64,000 nucleotides of DNA from Psychrobacillus sp042945595 (GCF_042945595.1 NZ_CP168493.1:372001-436000); one strand, 5' to 3'; positions 8,539 through 15,553 are shown, counted from the stretch's first letter. A program made the numbers and translations. Notes: generated by a model from the sequence alone, not told the origin.

Positions 8539-9090
8539 TCATACCGCTTTACCAACTTGACGAAGAATCTCAAGAAATAATGGCGACATTTGAACTAGTA
8601 CATATCCTAATCCTGCTTTCATTATCATGTCCCAGGCTTTATCGCTATTATTGAACATGAATAAGAAACAAGCACCTACCATAATAACACTAGCTATAGG
8701 AAAGCTGATTGCTACCATTATTTGAAGAAGTGGGTCTAGTATAGTCGTGAGAACGTCTAGTGATTTATCTGCAATAAATCCTGTTGGAATCATTTCAGGT
8801 GAAGCCATATTAGTAGGGAATATAGTAGAAGCTTGTGCAAGAACATTGATAGGCTCTAATACTGTTACTGGTTCGATTATGGGTGCAGATACGGGGATAG
8901 TTGTTGTATGTTCAATAGTAGGATTAGTGATAAAGCGATAAATTGATAATCCGATAGCAGCAGTAATAGGAACACTTGCAGCGCCTATTATTGTTTTATT
9001 AGTAGCATAAGCATCTCCTGGTACACGATGACTATAATCCGTATATTCAGACTCAGGAACAACCTCAATTTTATGCTTGCGTTTAAACAC
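8539..9090 (-). CDS. small membrane protein with pilin/holin-like layout
   Basis: The protein has 183 residues. A polar N-terminus is followed by a membrane helix (near 32-52, IIGAASVPITAAIGLSIYRF), a Thr/Pro-rich loop, then two more hydrophobic helices (near 115-145 and 155-178, with MVAISFPIASVIMVGACFLF). This resembles TrbC/VirB2-type or TcpC-side membrane proteins of conjugation systems and also phage holins; neither is certain. The GTG start is preceded by AAGGAGGAAAAAGA. It is the last gene of the operon with the FtsK-like ATPase and the replication-relaxation protein, which favours a role in DNA transfer. Confidence 0.6.
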   Translation of the reverse strand: MFKRKHKIEVVPESEYTDYSHRVPGDAYATNKTIIGAASVPITAAIGLSIYRFITNPTIEHTTTIPVSAPIIEPVTVLEPINVLAQASTIFPTNMASPEMIPTGFIADKSLDVLTTILDPLLQIMVAISFPIASVIMVGACFLFMFNNSDKAWDMIMKAGLGYVLVQMSPLFLEILRQVGKAV

Positions 9091-9104
9091 TCTTTTTCCT
9101 CCTT

Positions 9105-9707
9105 CTATTTGATTTCATTGATTGTATATACTTTTGTTAGCGGTAACTCTCTACAAGCCTCCTGTAGTTGATTTCTCCTTAATTCAGATGTAGTAAGCCA
9201 TACAATCGTTGGAAAATGCTCTAGTTTTTGTGCTAACAATCCGTTACCATGCAATTCTTTATATCGTGCTATTTTCATGCGATTTTCTGACATTGGTTGA
9301 GTATGGTCAACCTCTAAAAAGTGATAACGAAGACTTTTAGTGAATAAAGCATCGCAAATAATAGTTGCTTTGCCATCCGATACTTTCACCTCGTTTCGCC
9401 AGTCATGAGGGCAAGAGTAAAATAGATAGAATTCATTCCGCATAATCGTATGCTCAACGTGAGAACCCTTTTTACGTATCTTATTGCAATCAACATAGGC
9501 CCTGCCATTTGCGTTTAAATAGTAAATAAAATGATGTCCATCTCGAACGTGAATAAGGTAATCAGATAATGCGCTAATAACTCTGTTTGTATTGCGTTTG
9601 GATCCTAGATGAAAATAACGGTTGAGTTGGTCCCGTGTCATGAAATCAAACTTCTTCAATAACGATAGTATCGATTCCTCGCGGTTGTTTAATCTCCGTT
9701 TTTTCAA
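9105..9707 (-). CDS. replication-relaxation family protein
   Basis: The 200-residue protein begins with a winged-helix domain (ILSLLKKFDFMTRDQLNRYF, then RVISALSDYL) and continues with the acidic/aromatic core seen in the Replic_Relax family (HVEHTIMRNEFYL, then HFLEVDHTQPM, then RYKELHG). These proteins occur on Bacillus plasmids, integrative elements and some Wbeta-like phages and are thought to act in DNA replication or mobilisation. The TTG start at 9707 sits nine bases after AAAGGAGG within the FtsK-like gene, so the two genes overlap by 62 bp and are surely co-translated. Confidence 0.8.
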   Translation of the reverse strand: MKKRRLNNREESILSLLKKFDFMTRDQLNRYFHLGSKRNTNRVISALSDYLIHVRDGHHFIYYLNANGRAYVDCNKIRKKGSHVEHTIMRNEFYLFYSCPHDWRNEVKVSDGKATIICDALFTKSLRYHFLEVDHTQPMSENRMKIARYKELHGNGLLAQKLEHFPTIVWLTTSELRRNQLQEACRELPLTKVYTINEIK

Positions 9708-10950
9708 TTATGATAGCCTCCTTTTTCTCGACTATATAAGGCATGATTGTATTCTGAATGATTTCTGGTGTAATAAGGGGTGTCTGTAGTATTTCACGCT
9801 TATCTGCGGTCATATAAATAGCACGGCCTTTAATTTGTGGAAGATCCTCAGCGCCAGTCTCGTCTAAAACTACTCTTGATGCAGTAGAAGATTGAACGCG
9901 AAACGATAATTTTGCATCTGAATTTTGCTTACATTGACGAGGAATAACATCGCCAGTAGGGTATTGAGTAGCTAATATTTGTCGGAAACCTAATCCAGCA
10001 CCTAATCGTGCAATTTGACTCATTAACGTTTGACATTGTTGCTTCATCTTTCTTTCCTCTGAAGTAGCAGCCTCCGAAGGGTTTAACTCGCCAACTTCAT
10101 CAATGATAATAAAATAGCGCTCTTTTATGTTGGCTTCTTGTACATTCTTTTTTCCTGAAAATCGCACTTTACTTTGTAATTCTCTCATTTGATCGTAAGC
10201 TGCTTGAAGTGTATCAATCGCTTCTTCTGGTTCATATGCAATAGATACTGTTTGTTTAATGTTTTCATAATCACACAGTTCAACTCCACCCTTTAAGTCA
10301 ATGAGAAACAGTTTAACATGTTCTGGTTTACTTTGTAGAAGGCTAGTGATCATAGCATTAATGAAATTACTCTTTCCGTACCTAGTCGCACCACCTAAAA
10401 CCATATGTGGTATTTTTTCGAAGTCGTGATATCTGAATGTATTCTTTTCTCTTGTCAGTCCTACAGGTATCTTCCACCCTGTACTTGGTTGAAAAGGTAC
10501 TTGTGTAGGTAATGGCTCATCGTAAACTCTAATAGTAAGAAGTCCATCATAAGATAACTCTATTTCCTTCTTCTCAGCGAGTTTATTCGTCCACAGATTT
10601 TTTATACTGTCGATGATGTTCGAATCAATAGAGAGTGTTTTAAGGTCGCTTAGCTTGATGTGGTTTCTTCTATTGTTTAATCCGTCTTCTAGTATTCCCT
10701 TTTTGTTTTCATATTCTTCGAAACCCCGTCCGAGAGGTATTTTATATTTGTACTCCCATCCCCACTCATGCTTTTTCTTTCTAATCAATTGCGTAGTCAG
10801 TGTGTCTTTGCCATCCTTTACATTCAAACCGCTGAGCGATATAATTCGTTGGATTTTTCCGCTATCGTTTGTGGCCAAACCTTTCTTTTTTATAAATGCT
10901 TTCAATGCGATTCCACCCATAATTGAAGTCGTCAAAATTTCAAATATCAT
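9646..10950 (-). CDS. FtsK/SpoIIIE-type DNA translocase (TcpA-like coupling ATPase)
   Basis: The protein has 434 residues. A weakly hydrophobic N-terminus (FEILTTSIMGGIALKAF) is followed by a mixed domain and then the FtsK motor: Walker A GGATRYGKSN near residue 190, Walker B FIIIDEVGEL near 285, and an ATQYPTGDVIP sensor segment near 325. It lacks the four membrane spans and gamma domain of host FtsK. Size and context match coupling ATPases of conjugative and mobilisable elements and the FtsK-like genes of some Bacillus phages. It lies between a short reading frame or structured region and the replication-relaxation gene. Confidence 0.88.
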   Translation of the reverse strand: MIFEILTTSIMGGIALKAFIKKKGLATNDSGKIQRIISLSGLNVKDGKDTLTTQLIRKKKHEWGWEYKYKIPLGRGFEEYENKKGILEDGLNNRRNHIKLSDLKTLSIDSNIIDSIKNLWTNKLAEKKEIELSYDGLLTIRVYDEPLPTQVPFQPSTGWKIPVGLTREKNTFRYHDFEKIPHMVLGGATRYGKSNFINAMITSLLQSKPEHVKLFLIDLKGGVELCDYENIKQTVSIAYEPEEAIDTLQAAYDQMRELQSKVRFSGKKNVQEANIKERYFIIIDEVGELNPSEAATSEERKMKQQCQTLMSQIARLGAGLGFRQILATQYPTGDVIPRQCKQNSDAKLSFRVQSSTASRVVLDETGAEDLPQIKGRAIYMTADKREILQTPLITPEIIQNTIMPYIVEKKEAIIIEKTEIKQPRGIDTIVIEEV

Positions 10951-11132
10951 CGGACCGCACCTACCTTAACTCCCAACGCCACAGGGGTTCTATTTAGTAT
11001 AAATAGTTGTGGCGATTGGGTAGTTTTAAAAAAGCAGATAAAACGTTTACCTATAAGGGAAGACAAGCTTCCCACATTATGTCTTAGGTTAGACACTAAA
11101 TGGGACTTCAAACGGGCAGTGTTAAAACTCAA
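10947..11132 (-). CDS. questionable 61-residue reading frame upstream of the FtsK-like gene
   Basis: The TTG at 11132 has a good ribosome site (GGAGG seven bases upstream) and the stop overlaps the next start as ATGA, which favours a real gene. Against this, the composition is unusual (Ser, Arg and Leu rich, no recognisable fold) and the frame runs through a long inverted repeat at 10972-11020 that looks like a non-coding structural element. An ATG in the same leader gives only a four-residue peptide. I list it as possible only. Confidence 0.3.
   Translation of the reverse strand: MSFNTARLKSHLVSNLRHNVGSLSSLIGKRFICFFKTTQSPQLFILNRTPVALGVKVGAVR
10972..11020. other. 49-bp imperfect hairpin, candidate oriT or double-strand origin
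   Basis: Arms CCCAACGCCACA (10972-10983) and TGTGGCG-A-TTGGG (11008-11020) pair over 12 bp with one bulged base. An inner stem CTATTT / AAATAG extends the structure. There is no T-tract after it on either strand, so it is not a terminator. It lies between the repressor and the FtsK-like gene; relaxase nick sites usually lie next to such genes. Confidence 0.45.
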
Positions 11133-11148
11133 TCATTTACCTCCGTTA

Positions 11149-11358
11149 TTATATTTTTTCTCCATCTTTCAAATAAAAGTTTCCTTCATATTTCACTTCT
11201 AAAGCATTCGCGATATCCATTAATTCCTTTTCGGAAAAATTATCACGCTTGAATTTGTTGTAAAGATTTTGTGGTTTTGTATCTAATAATTCCGCGAGTT
11301 GAACTGCTGTCATTCCTTTCTTTATTAATAGGATTTTAATTTTTTCACTCATCGCCAT
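11149..11358 (-). CDS. Cro/CI-type (XRE) repressor of the element
   Basis: The protein has 69 residues, essentially one helix-turn-helix domain: KIKILLIKKGMTAVQLAELL, then DTKPQNLYNKFKRDNFSEKE, then LMDIANAL. It lacks the C-terminal dimerisation or cleavage domain of larger CI proteins. GAGGAGGTTGTAACT precedes the ATG. It is divergent from the early small-gene cluster, and a palindrome overlapping that cluster's -35 box is an obvious operator. The same transcript continues into the FtsK-like, replication-relaxation and membrane protein genes, so repression and transfer functions would be linked. Confidence 0.85.
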   Translation of the reverse strand: MAMSEKIKILLIKKGMTAVQLAELLDTKPQNLYNKFKRDNFSEKELMDIANALEVKYEGNFYLKDGEKI

Positions 11359-11429
11359 AGTTACAACCTCCTCTATACGAAAGATTATACACTATCGCAT
11401 ATAACTTTAATAGTTAAAATGAAAGAAAT

Positions 11430-11472
11430 AACACTATTAAGTGTTGACGATGTAACTATAACGTTATACTAT
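11430..11472 (+). promoter_or_regulatory. early promoter with palindromic operator
   Basis: AACACT-ATTA-AGTGTT (11430-11445) is a perfect palindrome overlapping the -35 box TTGACG (11444-11449). After a 17-bp spacer the -10 box is TACTAT (11467-11472). A further half site AAGTGTTAT lies near 11482. The position opposite the repressor gene suggests repressor control of the early cluster. Confidence 0.6.
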
Positions 11473-11511
11473 GTAACTAATAAGTGTTATATGACAAGAG
11501 GGGAGAAGAAA

Positions 11512-11631
11512 ATGAGAAAAATTAATCTTTATTTTTTCGGAGAAGAACTTGTCCATTGGTCAGATGCATGTTGGTTTTACGGAGTTATAACGGTATGTAG
11601 TGTTGTTACAGGATACGTAGTATTTAACTAA
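11512..11631 (+). CDS. 39-residue membrane protein, first early gene
   Basis: The protein starts at ATG 11512 after AGAGGGGAGAAG. It has a short amphipathic N-terminus (RKINLYFFGEELVHWSD) and one membrane helix (WFYGVITVCSVVTGYVVF). It is the first gene behind the putative repressor-controlled promoter. Nothing about its role can be read from the sequence. Confidence 0.55.
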   Translation: MRKINLYFFGEELVHWSDACWFYGVITVCSVVTGYVVFN

Positions 11632-11650
11632 AAATAGGGAGATGGAAAAA

Positions 11651-11974
11651 ATGACAACTATTAAAAAAGAAGTGGATGCAACTGTAGAAGAACTTAGAAG
11701 TCAAATGTTTCAACTGGATTCGAAAATAGGGGATTTGGAAAGTATTACGAATACTTTAAACGGTTTACGTGAATTATTAAGCGACATTAACGAAAATATG
11801 CAAGCCTTCCCTAATTCACTTGAAGGTACTAGCCAAATAAGAATTCAATCTCTTTTGGATTTATTGACTTATACAAATAAAGACTTGGAAATTCTAAATA
11901 AAGATATGGAAGAACTTCATACACCAATGTTTCAAAATGTATTCAAATTAACCTTTTTAGAAAAGGAGCAATAA
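11651..11974 (+). CDS. coiled-coil protein of the early cluster
   Basis: The protein has 107 residues, almost fully helical with heptad spacing (EVDATVEELRSQMFQLDSKI, then LNGLRELLSDINENM, then NKDLEILNKDMEELH). No known domain was recognised. ATG 11651 is preferred over ATG 11642 because the AGGGAG ribosome site would abut the latter. It is followed by the next gene after one base. An anti-repressor or phage-interference role is conceivable but unsupported. Confidence 0.6.
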   Translation: MTTIKKEVDATVEELRSQMFQLDSKIGDLESITNTLNGLRELLSDINENMQAFPNSLEGTSQIRIQSLLDLLTYTNKDLEILNKDMEELHTPMFQNVFKLTFLEKEQ

Positions 11975-11975
11975 G

Positions 11976-12197
11976 ATGCAACCAGATCTAGTAACAAAAT
12001 TAATATTTAATACCACCGTTTTTGTAGAATTCTCATCTGATTATGTAGATACAGTCATGGTTAAAGTATACGATCACGATGATGAAGAATATCAAGAAAG
12101 AACATTTCAATTAGAAATAGACGAAATTGATTTATTTATTTCAACGTTAAATTTGTACAAAAATAGAATAGCTGGAGGAAGAAAAAATGAATATTGA
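11976..12197 (+). CDS. hypothetical acidic small protein
   Basis: The protein has 73 residues and looks beta-rich (TTVFVEFSSDYVDTVMVKVY, then RTFQLEIDEIDLFISTLNLY). No family was recognised. AAAGGAGCAATAAG precedes the ATG and the gene overlaps the next one by 11 bp, so it belongs to a tightly packed early operon. Confidence 0.6.
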   Translation: MQPDLVTKLIFNTTVFVEFSSDYVDTVMVKVYDHDDEEYQERTFQLEIDEIDLFISTLNLYKNRIAGGRKNEY

Positions 12198-12444
12198 TAC
12201 ATTGGAACTCTTTGACGGAGTAAAGAATGTAGAATTTACTGAACTGGCATATTGCGAAGGGGAAAACGCAGAATTGCTTGTATTCACTTTAAAGGAAGAA
12301 ACGACCGAAGCGTGGAATGCTAAAGCCAGAAAGTTAAACACTAAAACGTTTATTGAAGCCTTTGGCAACAGTCCAGAAAATTATGATGAAGTTTTATCGT
12401 GGATCCATTCGTTGAAAGAAAAAGAAGTCCCTACCGCAGTTTAA
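12187..12444 (+). CDS. hypothetical acidic small protein
   Basis: The protein has 85 residues and is acidic. The N-terminal half is probably beta (FDGVKNVEFTELAYCEGENA, then LLVFTLKEET) and the C-terminal half helical (WNAKARKLNTKTFIEAFG). GGAGGAAGAAAAA precedes the ATG inside the upstream gene. Small acidic proteins of this kind are common among phage early host-takeover or anti-defence genes, but I see no specific match. Confidence 0.6.
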   Translation: MNIDTLELFDGVKNVEFTELAYCEGENAELLVFTLKEETTEAWNAKARKLNTKTFIEAFGNSPENYDEVLSWIHSLKEKEVPTAV

Positions 12445-12559
12445 TTTATTATTTTATGACGTTATGACGGTACATGGCATTGTTCCAATGCCGTTTATAC
12501 ATGAATAATAATCTACCGAATTGGAGAAAGTGATTAGTAGTATAGGAGGGATGAAGAGC

Positions 12560-12691
12560 ATGGAAAAACAAAAGCAAGTTATCGATTTGAAGCATTTCGT
12601 TACAGAGCTTAAAAAAATGTATGTTGCCCAAGGTGGAGACTTGGAAGCATCTGAAAAAGAAACACTTAGATTAAAGGAGGAAGTGAAATGA
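12560..12691 (+). CDS. 43-residue hydrophilic protein
   Basis: ATG 12560 lies ten bases after AGGAGG; an in-frame ATG at 12551 is too close to it. The peptide is helical and charged (QVIDLKHFVTELKKMYVAQG). Its stop overlaps the next start as ATGA, typical of coupled small genes. The function is unknown. Confidence 0.5.
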   Translation: MEKQKQVIDLKHFVTELKKMYVAQGGDLEASEKETLRLKEEVK

Positions 12692-12834
12692 CAACAATCA
12701 TACGAAAAAACTCACTCACAGACGAGGAATTAAAAGTATTAGTAAGATTTGTAGAACTCTTTAGTGAACTGGCTCAAGATGAAGAAAAAGCCCCTGCAGC
12801 AACAGGAGCTTCTAACTTAACAAGTATAGCTTAA
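12688..12834 (+). CDS. 48-residue hypothetical protein
   Basis: ATG 12688 follows AAAGGAGGAAGTGAA closely and overlaps the preceding stop. The peptide is helical in its centre (DEELKVLVRFVELFSELAQD) with an Ala/Ser/Thr-rich tail. A terminator follows 55 bp downstream. The function is unknown. Confidence 0.5.
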   Translation: MTTIIRKNSLTDEELKVLVRFVELFSELAQDEEKAPAATGASNLTSIA

Positions 12835-12888
12835 TTACATTATATACAGTATACGGCATGTATCTGTAATTAAATTATAACCTAAATT

Positions 12889-12920
12889 AGGACTAGGGGA
12901 AATCGCCTGGTCCTTTTTTT
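12889..12920 (+). terminator. Rho-independent terminator of the early small-gene cluster
   Basis: AGGACTAGG (12889-12897) pairs with CCTGGTCCT (12906-12914), nine pairs including one G-U, followed by a T-tract. Confidence 0.85.
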
Positions 12921-13012
12921 ATGAAATGAGCTCGAACCAGCTTAAGCACTGAATGCGTAGTATGAACACTTGAAAAATACTATGATAGTAAAAAAGAAAG
13001 GAGTGATGTGAA

Positions 13013-13162
13013 GTGAGTAAAAAAGAATTCCATAATGTAATAAATAGAAAAATGACTGCAGAAGAAGAGGAAGAGATGAATGCTGAATTAGTCCGCCAAT
13101 ATGAATTAACAAAAGGTGATATAGATTATTTTGATCCCTATGATTGTCCAAACCGTTATTAA
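13013..13162 (+). CDS. 49-residue acidic protein
   Basis: The GTG at 13013 lies nine bases after AAAGGAG. The peptide is acidic and ends with a DYFDPYDCPNRY segment. It has its own short transcription unit between two terminators. The function is unknown. It is part of the accessory, cargo end of the element. Confidence 0.5.
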   Translation: MSKKEFHNVINRKMTAEEEEEMNAELVRQYELTKGDIDYFDPYDCPNRY

Positions 13163-13180
13163 TATAGTTAGTTATTTTGA

Positions 13181-13209
13181 AAGCATCTCGGGCTGGGGTG
13201 CTTTTTTTA
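13181..13209 (+). terminator. Rho-independent terminator
   Basis: AAGCATCTC pairs with GGGGTGCTT over nine positions (two G-U) with a four-base loop, followed by seven or more T. Confidence 0.8.
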
Positions 13210-13282
13210 TTAGCTCCCATACGCAACATATTTTTTCATATTTTAAGTGCTTGTGAGAATCATCGTTATTTTTTGTCGAGTT

Positions 13283-13310
13283 TTGTCGAAGATGTTCACT
13301 TTAATAATAT
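13283..13310 (+). promoter_or_regulatory. putative promoter of the nucleotidyltransferase cargo unit
   Basis: TTGTCG (13283-13288), a 16-bp spacer and TAATAT (13305-13310) resemble a sigma-A promoter about 95 bp upstream of the ATG. A direct repeat of TTTTGTCGA covers the -35 region. Confidence 0.45.
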
Positions 13311-13403
13311 GACTGGTATAGTTGAAATAACTATTTTTGATTTAACAAATTAAAAATAAAAATAAATTCAACTCTAGTTTGATATAGAAGATTGGAGGAT
13401 ACA

Positions 13404-13919
13404 ATGGCAATACCAGACTTTATTGATAAATATCACTTACCTGATGGTGATCACGAATGTACAATGGAAGAAATTGAAGGGAAGTTTCTATTTTCTGAAA
13501 TAAGGGAAACGAAATGGAGACAGTTCAAATCAATGTTGATTAGAATGGGCGAACTGGGAATTAAACCAAAAAAAGTATTGATAAACGGAAGTTTTGTTAC
13601 AGGAAGAGAAGAACCGGGAGATGTCGATTTCGCCGCTCTTATTCCACCTGAAACAGTATTGGAAGCATTAGAAAATGCGGAAGATGATCATGACAAAAGT
13701 GGTATAGAATTATTTATGGGTGAGCAGAATCAGCTAGCGTTGCGTAATCTTTTTGGAGCGCATTTATTAATAGCTGATACTGAAGAGGCGTTTTCTTATT
13801 GGTCTTCTGTTTTTAGACGAGGCCTATCTGGGAAACTGAGAGAACCTGATCCGCTTAAAGATCCTGATTGGGTTTTACGTCCAGACTTCAAAGGAATACT
13901 TAAGGTGACTTTAGAATAG
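13404..13919 (+). CDS. nucleotidyltransferase-fold protein (DUF6932-like)
   Basis: The protein has 171 residues. The core VLINGSFVTGREEPGDVDFA carries the nucleotidyltransferase signature: Gly-Ser, then Asp-x-Asp about ten residues on, as in MNT and AbiEii-type enzymes. The N-terminal LPDGDHECTMEEIEGKF matches the start I remember for DUF6932. It might transfer a nucleotide to a protein or RNA, or be a catalytic antitoxin; the target is unknown. ATG 13404 follows TTGGAGGA. It forms a two-gene unit, with its own promoter and terminator, with the 362-residue gene 22 bp downstream, the usual layout of toxin-antitoxin or phage-defence cargo. Confidence 0.7.
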   Translation: MAIPDFIDKYHLPDGDHECTMEEIEGKFLFSEIRETKWRQFKSMLIRMGELGIKPKKVLINGSFVTGREEPGDVDFAALIPPETVLEALENAEDDHDKSGIELFMGEQNQLALRNLFGAHLLIADTEEAFSYWSSVFRRGLSGKLREPDPLKDPDWVLRPDFKGILKVTLE

Positions 13920-13941
13920 ATTTCGATAGGAGGTGATTTTT

Positions 13942-15030
13942 TTGTCTAGAGATTACAACAATATTGTACAGACGATTGACGATCTAAAAAATGCTCAGAA
14001 TAATCTTGCCAGAATAACTAAGGATTATAGTACTCAACCAAAATTACTTGACTTTTATCTTCCCTCTGCAGAGCATATGGTTAGTGAGGTAGAATCACAT
14101 CTTAAGTATTTACTTGGAAAAGAAACTAATCTTTCGTTTGATACAAGTAGTGAGAGTGTAGAGCCGGAAATATGGATACGTTTAGAGGGAAAAAACTTTA
14201 ATGGAAGAGGTCCAATTGCCACCATTGGTTCATACTTACAAAAATTAAATTCTGCAAACAAACAAGCAGTAAATCTATTAGGAAATATTCATGAAAGATT
14301 TGAAAAAGCTAGAGATTTATTAAGTAATTTAGCTTCCTTTGATTTAGTCTCTACAGCTAATGGAAGTTTGAAATTGGGCTTGATGAGATCTGAATTAGGT
14401 AACGAGTTAAATTATGAACAACTTAATTTGTTTTACGAAGAAGAACCTTCAGAGTTGGAGAAATCAGAAGACATAAAAGTCTTAAGAGAACTTTCATTGG
14501 AGGGCATGAAGTTAATAGCAGAAACAGTGGCAGCTGTGGATAATGATGTTTTATTCGATAGCTTAAAAAAGCAATATGGTGAAAAAGAACTTAAAAAGCT
14601 AATTCATTATACAAAAGAACTTGTTCCAAGTGCAAGATCAGCTTTCGATTCAGTTTCATTCGAAGCAAATAATATTGATGTTCCTTTTAATACAATAAAA
14701 GCAACTAAATCAACTCGAAAAGCACTAGTTGAAAAAGAAAAAACTTTAATGAAAGAATCCATTTATATAAGTGGCGAAGGATGGATTAGAGCTATTGATA
14801 TTGACGGATTAACTGGGAAAATTAGACCACTTCATTATAAAGATGTAACTTTACCTGAAATAGATTGCATATTCTCTGATGAAAAGTATGATTCAAGTAA
14901 CATTGCTATCATATTAGATAAGTTTGTTACTGTAAAAGGATTTTTAATATTCAACCAGCATCAAATACCCGTCAAGTTTGATATTGAAGAAATTATAACA
15001 GAAGAAGCACTGGCGATTGAAGAAGATTGA
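13942..15030 (+). CDS. unknown partner protein of the nucleotidyltransferase
   Basis: I do not recognise a family. The 362-residue protein has a helical N-terminal half (residues 1-220, with KLLDFYLPSAEHMVSEVESH and IGSYLQKLNSANKQAV) and a C-terminal part that looks like a small beta domain (near 270-340: GEGWIRAIDIDGLTGKIRPL, then FVTVKGFLIFNQHQIPVKFD). No membrane span or catalytic motif is seen. The TTG at 13942 lies a few bases after AGGAGGTGAT. The close spacing to the DUF6932-like gene and a shared terminator imply that the two proteins act together, for example as toxin and nucleotidyltransferase antitoxin or as sensor and effector. Confidence 0.65.
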   Translation: MSRDYNNIVQTIDDLKNAQNNLARITKDYSTQPKLLDFYLPSAEHMVSEVESHLKYLLGKETNLSFDTSSESVEPEIWIRLEGKNFNGRGPIATIGSYLQKLNSANKQAVNLLGNIHERFEKARDLLSNLASFDLVSTANGSLKLGLMRSELGNELNYEQLNLFYEEEPSELEKSEDIKVLRELSLEGMKLIAETVAAVDNDVLFDSLKKQYGEKELKKLIHYTKELVPSARSAFDSVSFEANNIDVPFNTIKATKSTRKALVEKEKTLMKESIYISGEGWIRAIDIDGLTGKIRPLHYKDVTLPEIDCIFSDEKYDSSNIAIILDKFVTVKGFLIFNQHQIPVKFDIEEIITEEALAIEED

Positions 15031-15058
15031 AGCATCTCTCAAGAGGTGCTTCTTATTT
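15029..15058 (+). terminator. Rho-independent terminator of the cargo unit
   Basis: GAAGCATCTCT pairs with AGAGGTGCTTC (11 bp, one G-U), followed by TTATTTT. It starts at the stop codon. Confidence 0.85.
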
Positions 15059-15121
15059 TGCGTTAATAACTACTAGCTTGCAAGTATACAACTGCTTTAA
15101 CATTGAATTAATAAATAATTT

Positions 15122-15342
15122 ATTGGTGTTAAATTGGTGTTAAAATCGATGTGAAACGATAATAATCGCTATAAAATCAGCATAAAGAATAGTATTAAAA
15201 CAACGATTAATACGGAGTTTTGAGCTTTTTCCACCACATTTGAGGAGTGGTGGTTTAAAACTTTCTTATTAGAGTACGGCAAAGGCGGCTTACTTAATTT
15301 AACTATTTAAATGACTGGTTTCCATTGGGAGCCGGTCTTTTT
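15122..15342. other. probable right end (att region) of the mobile element, with an orphan terminator
   Basis: There is no gene here. ATTGGTGTTAA occurs twice in tandem (15122-15132, 15133-15143), like arm-type integrase sites. A hairpin CCACCAC / GTGGTGG lies at 15231-15253. A strong terminator, GACTGGTTTCC / GGGAGCCGGTC plus T5, lies at 15313-15342 with no gene on its strand since the element. The orphan terminator could belong to the host gene into which the element inserted. The exact attachment core cannot be set without the left end. Confidence 0.4.
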
Positions 15343-15420
15343 GTGTATATTAACTTTCTATTTGAGTTAATTTCATAAATAGCATTTAATTATTAAAACA
15401 CGAACAATACTCAATTTGTT

Positions 15421-15553
15421 GATTGGAGCGACAGGCAGCGACTCCAGAGGGATGAGTTGAGACAGATGAGCCGTTACAAACGACGCGAATGCGGCGGTGA
15501 TGGCCCATCGCTTACACCGCGGAAAGCGTCTGCCTATAGCGGAAATCATGTTA
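15421..15553 (+). repeat. dispersed Bacillaceae repeat family 1, copy 1
   Basis: It begins GATTGGAGCGACAGGCAGCG and ends AGCGGAAATCATGTTA, the same conserved ends as the inverted copies at 22820-22950 and 51711-51843, with a different middle. Repeats of this type (GGAGCG... GCGGAAATCAA) are common in Bacillus-group genomes; their role is not known to me. It lies between the element end and hutG. Confidence 0.7.
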
